Below are positions 1 through 4,474 of a DNA stretch of 11,751 nt, piece by piece. The stretch lies in contig PWQB01000553.1 in assembly GCA_003556955.1 (NCBI GenBank), positions 1-11,751 of the forward strand, in the 5' to 3' direction. Source of the stretch: Nostocaceae cyanobacterium CSSed10_463m (GTDB lineage Bacteria > Cyanobacteriota > Cyanobacteriia > Cyanobacteriales > Nostocaceae). Under the pieces are notes generated by a model. The model did no database searches. It was given only the letters and a program-made list of their open reading frames with translations, and had not been told where the DNA came from. Both the position numbers and the translations under genes were made by a program. Position 1 is the stretch's first letter. Each line of letters begins with the position of its first letter.

Positions 1-420
1 ATTCATCCAGTCTCTTCCCAAAAATACTTCGTTTTCGGACAGCCAGAAGTCACCACAGGCGCTAGTAATGACTTGCAACACGTTACCAACATGGCCAGGC
101 AAATGGTGACACGGTTCGGGATGTCTGATTTAGGTCTATTATCTTTAGAAACTCAGAATAACGAAGTATTTTTGGGAAGAGACTGGATGAATAAACCAGA
201 CTATTCTGAAAGAATTGCTGCCAAAATTGATTCCCAAGTCCGCGAAATTGTCAACAATTGCTACCTAGAAGCAAAAGAACTGTTGCAAAGTAACCGCGCT
301 GCCTTAGAGTACTTAGTTGATTTGTTAGCAGACGAAGAAACCATTGAGGGGGAAAGATTCCGCGAAATTGTCAAGGAGTATACCCCAGTACCTGACGCAA
401 CACTAGCTGTATCTCAATAG
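1..420 (+). CDS. ftsH: FtsH-type ATP-dependent zinc metalloprotease, C-terminal part (5' end outside window)
   Basis: The reading frame is open from base 1 to the TAG stop at 418-420, giving about 139 residues. It contains the FtsH peptidase-domain signature VFGQPEVTTGASNDL, then ARQMVTRFGMSDLG and EVFLGRDW, and ends in the helical C-terminal part. The Asp of GASND (bases 70-72) matches the third zinc ligand of FtsH; the AAA+ domain and the HExxH motif would lie upstream. FtsH proteins are membrane-anchored hexamers that degrade damaged membrane proteins, in cyanobacteria notably photosystem II D1. One oddity: the residues before VFG read PVSSQKYF, whereas FtsH proteins normally have a GGRxAEE-type segment there, so this copy may be divergent, rearranged or a fragment. 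A hairpin terminator follows directly. Family assignment is firm; intactness cannot be judged from here. Confidence 0.9.
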   Translation: MHPVSSQKYFVFGQPEVTTGASNDLQHVTNMARQMVTRFGMSDLGLLSLETQNNEVFLGRDWMNKPDYSERIAAKIDSQVREIVNNCYLEAKELLQSNRAALEYLVDLLADEETIEGERFREIVKEYTPVPDATLAVSQ

Positions 421-432
421 CTATACAAACTC

Positions 433-459
433 AGCTCGCATGAGCGGGCTGATTTTTTT
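433..459 (+). terminator. Rho-independent terminator after ftsH
   Basis: AGCTCGC (433-439) and GCGGGCT (444-450) pair as a 7-bp stem with one G-T wobble around the loop ATGA, followed at 453-459 by seven Ts. It lies 13 bp after the ftsH stop codon. Confidence 0.85.
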
Positions 460-556
460 CATTGAAGTACATCATAGCCCCCTCCTCGCTTGCGGCTACC
501 GTGTACACACAAGTCTTATCAAGTTTTGCCTAACAGCTTTTCGATCCCCCCTAACC

Positions 557-648
557 CAATACTGTTCGGTTAAGCAAATTCGGGAGCCGAAAACCCTTGT
601 AGAGACGTTCCATGGAACGTCTCTACATCCCTTAACCGAAATGTATTG
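557..648. mobile_element. Inner nested element, 92 bp, with 18-bp inverted ends
   Basis: CAATACTGTTCGGTTAAG (557-574) is the inverted complement of 631-648 at 16 of 18 positions. CCCCCTAACC occurs directly outside on both sides (547-556 and 649-658), consistent with a 10-bp target duplication formed by insertion into the surrounding C-rich repeat. There is no coding capacity. Its centre is occupied by a long perfect palindrome. Confidence 0.55.
598..627. repeat. Perfect 30-bp palindrome inside the inner element
   Basis: The 15-base arm TGTAGAGACGTTCCA (598-612) is followed at once by its exact inverted complement (613-627), with NcoI-type CCATGG at the centre and no spacer. The 5-bp sequence CCCTT lies on each side (594-598 and 629-633). 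It can extrude as a cruciform or fold as an RNA hairpin. Confidence 0.85.
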
Positions 649-901
649 CCCCCTAACCCCCCTTGAGAAGAAGGGGGGAATTAGAATCAAAGTCCCCCTT
701 TTTAAGGGGGATTTAGGGGGATCAGATCACTTGTGTGTACACCTTAGCCTCGCTTGCGGGGAGGGGTTCTTGTATCTCACATAACTGATAACCGCTATAC
801 GCTAATTTCAATTATTATTTACCTTTTGCTAATCCCTAAATTTTACAACAGCATCCTTCTGGAGTATATAAATTAAAGTTTTATATTCATCTCTCAGGAA
901 A

Positions 902-952
902 GAGCAAACCCAAATTTAATTAATAGTAAAATTAATAATATCATATTTGCTC
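902..952. repeat. AT-rich imperfect inverted repeat upstream of the BON gene
   Basis: GAGCAAA (902-908) is perfectly inverted at 946-952 (TTTGCTC). Between them, TTAATT (916-921) can pair with AATTAA (930-935). In such AT-rich DNA the inner pairs may be chance. The rest of 766-1045 is AT-rich with no gene and no convincing sigma-70 promoter pair. Confidence 0.3.
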
Positions 953-1045
953 GATTGTGAACTTAACACTGTAAATTACACTCAGATGTAGTTATGTTTC
1001 GTCTCCTGTTGTCTGATTAAAGTGAGGTATTACACAGGGACTGCA

Positions 1046-1105
1046 ATGACTGTGGCAAACATAACTCAAAAGATAAATCTGATATTATCATGCTGGCACA
1101 GATGA
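1046..1105 (+). CDS. Possible 19-codon leader mini-ORF before the BON gene
   Basis: An ATG at 1046 is preceded by AGGGA with a 5-nt gap, one of the better ribosome-binding sites in this window. The frame encodes MTVANITQKINLILSCWHR and stops at TGA 1103-1105, 27 bp before the BON-protein ATG. It is not in frame with the BON gene. It could be a leader peptide or simply chance. I do not recognise the peptide, and an ORF this short is weak evidence by itself. Confidence 0.2.
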   Translation: MTVANITQKINLILSCWHR

Positions 1106-1132
1106 GACCAAAACAACCAAACAGGTGTAATT

Positions 1133-1831
1133 ATGACTATAGCAACAGATGAAGAACTCCAAGCTAAAGTTGTAGATAAACTTCACTGGGATGACCGTGT
1201 GAACGCAGCGAATGTTGGTGTAACTGTTGATGATGCCAAAGTCACCTTACGGGGAACAGTACCTAGCTATCGAGCCAAAACTATAGCAGAACAAGATACT
1301 AAAGAAATACAGGGAATTATTGAGGTAATTAATCACTTACAGGTCAAATATCCTGACGAAATTCCTGTTCCTATAGATGACGAAATCGCCTCAAATGTGG
1401 CAAATGCTCTGACTTGGGACACAGATATTGATGCCAATAAAATTGATGTAAGTGTCATGGGTGGAATGTTGACTTTACGAGGTACAGTAGATGCTTATTG
1501 GAAGAAATTTCAAGTAGAAGATTTAGGTTATGGGATTACCGGGGTAATTGATATTATCAATGAACTAGCCGTTGTGCCTACTAAGAGACCTGAAGATGAG
1601 GAAATTGCCAGAAGCATTGAGAATGCCTTAGAGCATAATACCTTTGTAGAAGCTGAAGATGTCAACGTCGTAGTAGAAAATGGCAGAGTCACCCTCACAG
1701 GCTTTGTTTCTAATTGGGCAGCGTGGAGAGCCGCACATAACGCCGCTACCTATACGAAAGGAGTAATTAAGGTAGTTGATGGATTAGCTATTCGTTACCT
1801 AGAGGAACAAGAATTTTTAACAGAAGAATAA
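1133..1831 (+). CDS. Three-BON-domain protein, probably cytoplasmic
   Basis: This 232-residue protein consists almost entirely of three BON domains, at about residues 6-72, 81-149 and 154-222. Each has the characteristic strand and turn (KVTLRGTV at 36, MLTLRGTV at 112, RVTLTGFV at 185) followed by a GxxxVxNxL-like segment (near 61, 137 and 210). BON domains occur in OsmY, secretins and channel-like proteins and are thought to bind lipid or support envelope stability. Unlike OsmY this protein has no signal peptide or membrane helix, so it is inferred to be cytoplasmic or peripheral. It is acidic. The ATG has AGGTG six bases upstream, supporting the start. It is monocistronic: a long leader precedes it and a strong hairpin follows. 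Its exact function is unknown; a stress role is only a guess from the family. Confidence 0.9.
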   Translation: MTIATDEELQAKVVDKLHWDDRVNAANVGVTVDDAKVTLRGTVPSYRAKTIAEQDTKEIQGIIEVINHLQVKYPDEIPVPIDDEIASNVANALTWDTDIDANKIDVSVMGGMLTLRGTVDAYWKKFQVEDLGYGITGVIDIINELAVVPTKRPEDEEIARSIENALEHNTFVEAEDVNVVVENGRVTLTGFVSNWAAWRAAHNAATYTKGVIKVVDGLAIRYLEEQEFLTEE

Positions 1832-1869
1832 TTCTTATAAGAAAGACGCTGAAAACATCACCAAAAATA

Positions 1870-1917
1870 GATACCCGACTTCTTAGAGAAGTCGGGTATC
1901 TGGGTATTAAGTTTTTT
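1870..1917. terminator. Strong bidirectional hairpin terminator between convergent BON and merR genes
   Basis: A perfect 14-bp stem, GATACCCGACTTCT (1870-1883) against 1887-1900, closes a 3-base loop TAG. On the plus strand a run of six Ts follows at 1912-1917. On the minus strand the stem is followed directly by TATTTTT. It lies 38 bp after the BON stop and between two convergent genes. The same type of GATACCCGACTTCT hairpin is, to my knowledge, a dispersed repeat in Nostoc genomes, so it may be a repeat used as a terminator. Confidence 0.7.
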
Positions 1918-2057
1918 AAGTTTGAGCTACTTATCTAGTTTGCTTCATTGGGTTGCATTGCTACTTTTATAGTTTAAAAACACACCCTAGAAAGAGGTAG
2001 GGAAGGGACTAAGTTTGGGAATTTGAGATGTTAATCATATTTTTCAAACATCCTCTG

Positions 2058-2073
2058 CGGGAGTGAAGTCCCG
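2058..2073. repeat. Short hairpin CGGGA/TCCCG downstream of merR
   Basis: CGGGA (2058-2062) pairs with TCCCG (2069-2073) over a 6-base loop. It lies about 40 bp beyond the merR stop on the minus strand but has no adjoining T-run, so it is a weak terminator candidate. I see nothing else in 1918-2113. Confidence 0.35.
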
Positions 2074-2113
2074 ACTACAAACTTTTGTCATGGGTTATGT
2101 GGTGGAGATTATA

Positions 2114-2524
2114 TTACTGAATAATGGGGCAGATTGTATCCTCTTGCTGCCCAGAGTTGATGTCCCAACCGTCAAGTAATTCACCGATTTCCGAGCGTAA
2201 GGTGAGCAGTTGAGTAATTTGGCTATCAATCTGTGCAAGTTTTTCTGCTAACTTTTCTTTAATTTCACCACAGGGGGGTTGTCCTTGGTCATGTACCTGA
2301 AGAATATCTTTAATTTCTTCTAAACTTAGACCTAAACTTTGCGCCCTTTTAATGAAAGCTAACCGAGTCAGCACATCTGTTGAGAATTGGCGAAATCCTC
2401 CCTCTGTGCGTCCTGAAGATGCTATTAAACCTAAACTTTCGTAATAGCGAATTGTCCTGATCGGAATCCCGCTTAAATTTGTTACCTGACCAATTAAAAA
2501 CAGATGTTTATCCTGAGTTAACAC
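2114..2524 (-). CDS. MerR-family transcriptional regulator, metal-responsive type
   Basis: The N-terminal part is a MerR winged-helix DNA-binding domain: FLIGQVTNLSGIPIRTIRYYESLGLI, then GFRQF, LAFIKRAQSLGLSLEEIKDIL. A long dimerisation helix and a C-terminal effector loop ending CPII follow. The frame extends to a TTG at 2539, but GTG at 2524 has GGGGA about 9 bases upstream and the TTG has no ribosome site, so I chose GTG (136 residues). Numbering from the TTG, cysteines at 90 and 137 match the first and last metal-binding Cys of MerR/ZntR relatives. The middle Cys expected in the loop is absent (DGWDINSGQQEDTIC). MerR proteins bind the overlong spacer of their target promoter and activate it on binding a metal or another signal. 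The divergent Rieske gene is a possible target. The inducer is unknown. Confidence 0.88.
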   Translation of the reverse strand: MLTQDKHLFLIGQVTNLSGIPIRTIRYYESLGLIASSGRTEGGFRQFSTDVLTRLAFIKRAQSLGLSLEEIKDILQVHDQGQPPCGEIKEKLAEKLAQIDSQITQLLTLRSEIGELLDGWDINSGQQEDTICPIIQ

Positions 2525-2565
2525 GGCAGATTTCCCCAAATATTGTACTTATTATGACATATTTA

Positions 2566-2573
2566 CTCTAGAG
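2566..2573. promoter_or_regulatory. CTCTAGAG palindrome upstream of merR, possible MerR operator element
   Basis: The 8-bp palindrome CTCTAGAG lies about 42 bp upstream of the merR GTG. It recalls the ACTCTA/TAGAGT half-sites in operators of metal-responsive MerR regulators. I cannot find a clear -35/-10 pair with the 19-20-bp spacer typical of these promoters around it, so this is only a candidate. The MITE begins 6-7 bp further out. Confidence 0.2.
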
Positions 2574-2579
2574 ATGATT

Positions 2580-2729
2580 AGGACTTACGCAAAATTCACG
2601 TAGTTACGTCATTAAGTTGGCGTTAGCCTTCCCGCAGGGTACGATAGCAACGTAATCGCCTAAAACTCTGCGATTGCTTCCCTTCACTACGTTACGGTCG
2701 CAATGACAAATTTTGCTTGCGTAAGCCCT
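2580..2729. mobile_element. MITE-like element, about 150 bp, in the merR-Rieske intergenic region
   Basis: The left end AGGACTTACGCAA (2580-2592) and the inverted right end AGGGCTTACGCAA (2717-2729) match at 12 of 13 positions, and AAAATT recurs just inside both ends. GATGAT flanks the element at 2573-2578 and 2730-2735, consistent with a target-site duplication. There is no coding capacity. The interior carries motifs such as TTAGCCTTCCCGCAGGGTACG-like and GCGATTGC/GTCGCAATGAC stretches familiar from repeats in Nostoc genomes. It separates the two divergent genes. Confidence 0.65.
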
Positions 2730-2751
2730 GATGATGTTAAACATTATTTAA

Positions 2752-2782
2752 TTGACAAAAAAATTGACAAGATACAGATATT
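2752..2782 (+). promoter_or_regulatory. Possible promoter elements (duplicated TTGACA) upstream of the Rieske gene
   Basis: ATTGACAA occurs twice, giving -35-like TTGACA at 2752-2757 and 2764-2769. A partial -10 match, GATATT (2777-2782), is 19 bp after the first copy. That spacing would suit a MerR-activated promoter, but the spacer has no dyad. The transcript would have a leader of about 140 nt. Tentative. Confidence 0.2.
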
Positions 2783-2902
2783 TTTTCGGTTTAGTTGAAT
2801 ATTTAATCTAAAGATTTTCATTAATTAATTTTGTCACCAGCTTTCTTAGTAATAAAAGTAACCGTTTGTTTGAGATTATCATGTTACTTCTAAATTAACC
2901 GC

Positions 2903-2917
2903 TTCACTTCAAGTGAA
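2903..2917. promoter_or_regulatory. Palindrome TTCACTT-C-AAGTGAA next to the Rieske start codon
   Basis: Two perfect 7-base inverted arms around one central base end 9 bp before the ATG at 2927, where a ribosome-binding site should be. No clear Shine-Dalgarno is present. It could be a repressor operator or an RNA structure affecting translation; the sequence cannot distinguish these. Confidence 0.4.
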
Positions 2918-2926
2918 ACTCTGAAA

Positions 2927-4012
2927 ATGAATGTTAATTTGCAGAAAGTTATCTTAAACCATAAACCGAGAATTTTCAACAATCCTGAGCGTTTTGTTGA
3001 GGGATGGTACTGGGTGATGCCATCAAAAAACCTCCGGGTCGGGAAGGTCAAGGCTGTTACAGTTTTGGGTAGAGAATTAGCAATTTACCGTGGTAAAGAT
3101 AAAAGAGTAGTGATCGTTGATGCCTACTGTCCACACATGGGCGCTCATTTAGCAGCAGGTAAAGTTGAAGGTAACGAACTACGTTGTTTTTTCCATCATT
3201 GGAAGTTTGATGACCAAGGATTTTGTGTTGATATCCCCTGTTTTAATGAGCCGATTAGCGTTAGGTTAAAAACTTGGCCTACAGATGAGAAGTATGGAAT
3301 GATTTGGGTTTGGACTGGAGAAGTACCTAAACAACCCTTACCCTTTGTCTTGGAGTTAGAAAATAAGGAATGCGATGCTATATTTGGTTCTTATTTCTTG
3401 GTAAACTCACACCCTAATACGGTGATGATTAATCCTATTGATACTCAATACTTGAATAAAGTTCACAAATTAAAATCAGAAATTAATTTTGAGAAACAAG
3501 AAATTAATCAGAATGCTATTGTCTTCACGAATACTACCCTTAACAGGGGAAAGTCATTTTTAGAGCAGCTGATTGGTCGCTTCTGCCAAAATATTGCTCA
3601 CAATATTTGCTATTGGTACGGTAGCACTAACATATTAACATTTGGGCCTGATTTCTTCCATGTTCACATTATGATTGCCGTGCGCCTATTGGCAGGGGGA
3701 AAATCTGAGGTTCAGGTTATACTGATGAGTAAGAAACGTCAGGGAATTTTTGGTTGGCTATATAACCGAGTGGTGCTGTGGTTAACTAAAGTTGTGGGGA
3801 GAAATCTTATTCAAGCTAAACTAAAGATTTTTGAGAAGATTAAGTTTGATTTGACAACTCCAATCAAGGCAGATCAATCAATTATGCAGTTCGTCAATCA
3901 TCTGGAAAGACAAAAACCCCTAATGTTAAAGACTTGGCAGTTAGCGCGATCGCAAAATGTGGAGATTCAAGAAACCCGCGAAAAATGGGAGGATACAAAA
4001 TCTAATGATTGA
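2927..4012 (+). CDS. Rieske [2Fe-2S] oxygenase-like protein with altered mononuclear iron site
   Basis: This is a 361-residue protein. An N-terminal Rieske domain spans about residues 25-130, with ligands C68-P-H70 and C87-F-F-H90, the CxH-x16-CxxH pattern that holds a [2Fe-2S] cluster. The length and the ring-hydroxylase-like C-terminal domain fit single-component-type Rieske non-haem iron oxygenases (the PaO/KshA/cholesterol desaturase group). In those the mononuclear iron is held by a D-x2-H-x4-H motif plus a later Asp/Glu. Here the segment is NPIDTQYLNKVH (169-180): D172 and H180 are present, but the first His is Y175 (codon TAC at 3449-3451). A candidate carboxylate is D308, uncertain. 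Substrate unknown. No transmembrane segment is obvious. It is divergent from merR and has a palindrome at its start codon. Rieske assignment is firm; catalytic competence is doubtful. Confidence 0.88.
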   Translation: MNVNLQKVILNHKPRIFNNPERFVEGWYWVMPSKNLRVGKVKAVTVLGRELAIYRGKDKRVVIVDAYCPHMGAHLAAGKVEGNELRCFFHHWKFDDQGFCVDIPCFNEPISVRLKTWPTDEKYGMIWVWTGEVPKQPLPFVLELENKECDAIFGSYFLVNSHPNTVMINPIDTQYLNKVHKLKSEINFEKQEINQNAIVFTNTTLNRGKSFLEQLIGRFCQNIAHNICYWYGSTNILTFGPDFFHVHIMIAVRLLAGGKSEVQVILMSKKRQGIFGWLYNRVVLWLTKVVGRNLIQAKLKIFEKIKFDLTTPIKADQSIMQFVNHLERQKPLMLKTWQLARSQNVEIQETREKWEDTKSND

Positions 4013-4079
4013 TCAACATCTGGTGAAGCAGAATGTAGAGATTGGTTAGATTATTTACCTTTAATCACTATAAATAAAA

Positions 4080-4102
4080 ATGAAGTGGCAAAGCCACTTC
4101 AT
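4080..4102. terminator. Terminator-like hairpin between the Rieske gene and tamB
   Basis: The 10-bp stem ATGAAGTGGC (4080-4089) pairs with GCCACTTCAT (4093-4102) around AAA. Read on the minus strand it is followed directly by TTTTTATTTATAG, a good rho-independent terminator for transcripts coming from tamB through the heptamer array. On the plus strand it is 67 bp after the Rieske stop but lacks a T-run. Confidence 0.65.
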
Positions 4103-4267
4103 AATTCCCAGGTAGAACCTAAAAATGAGTATAAGCACTATTCAAAATATAAATAGTATAAATTAACACTGATTTATTTAATTTTTGGTTTTCTTTTTCC
4201 TTTGGGTGAGGAAACCTGGAAAACGAAGCAAGGGTTAGGGGAAAGAAACTTACTCAGCACTTTTTCC

Positions 4268-4470
4268 ACTCCAAACTCCAAACTCCAAACTCCAAACTCC
4301 AAACTCCACACTCCACACTCAGCACTCAGCACTCAGCACTCAGCACTCAGCACTCCACACTCCACACTCCACACTCCACACTCAGCACTCAGCACTCAGC
4401 ACTCAGCACTCAGCACTCAGCACTCCAAACTCCACACTCAGCACTCAGCACTCCAAACTCCAAACTCAGC
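4268..4470. repeat. Heptanucleotide tandem repeat array (STRR), 29 uninterrupted units
   Basis: I counted 29 consecutive 7-bp units, all starting ACTC, in three variants: ACTCCAA (8), ACTCCAC (7) and ACTCAGC (14). They occur in blocks of 5 CAA, 2 CAC, 5 AGC, 4 CAC, 6 AGC, 1 CAA, 1 CAC, 2 AGC, 2 CAA and 1 AGC. A degenerate copy lies just outside (ACTCAGC at 4252-4258). Short tandemly repeated heptamers are a known hallmark of heterocyst-forming cyanobacteria. The array ends 4 bp from the tamB stop codon, so it would lie in the tamB 3' untranslated region. The open frame through it on the plus strand is a by-product of the repeat. Confidence 0.95.
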
Positions 4471-4474
4471 ACTC

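Larger units (their letters stand above)
543..723. repeat. Middle nested repeat with GATCCCCCTAA-type inverted ends
   Basis: The left end starts GATCCCCC at 543 and the right end finishes GGGGGATC at 723. If the inner insertion and one of its direct repeats are removed, about 79 bp remain, reading as two hairpins back to back. CCCCCCTT (657-664) pairs with AAGGGGGG (671-678), and TCCCCCTT (693-700) pairs with AAGGGGGA (704-711). The two halves are also roughly inverted copies of each other. It resembles the C-run/G-run intergenic repeats scattered through Nostoc genomes. It could fold strongly in RNA. Confidence 0.6.
496..747. mobile_element. MITE-like outer element with 19-bp terminal inverted repeats and 12-bp flanking direct repeats
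   Basis: The left end CTACCGTGTACACACAAGT (496-514) is the inverted complement of 729-747 at 17 of 19 positions, with the inner 14 bases perfect. Immediately outside, CCTCGCTTGCGG occurs at both 484-495 and 748-759, as expected for a target-site duplication, or for insertion into a repeat. No protein-coding gene is seen inside, so it would be non-autonomous. It contains further repeats nested within it. Short frames crossing it consist of repeat sequence and are not credible genes. Confidence 0.6.

Noticed and set aside
440..784. 114-codon plus-strand frame and a 64-codon minus-strand frame between ftsH and the BON gene
   Set aside because: Both run through nested inverted repeats and C/G runs, have no ribosome site, and their translations are made of repeat sequence.
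969..981. NtcA-type site around TGTAAATTACACT
   Set aside because: The GTA and TAC half-sites are only 3 bp apart instead of 8, so it does not fit the GTA-N8-TAC consensus.
2525..2539. TTG at 2539 as the merR start
   Set aside because: It has no ribosome site and the next stop lies just upstream; GTG at 2524 has GGGGA at a proper distance and gives the usual MerR N-terminus.
4268..4470. CRISPR array
   Set aside because: The units are 7 bp and contiguous with no unique spacers, and there are no cas genes.
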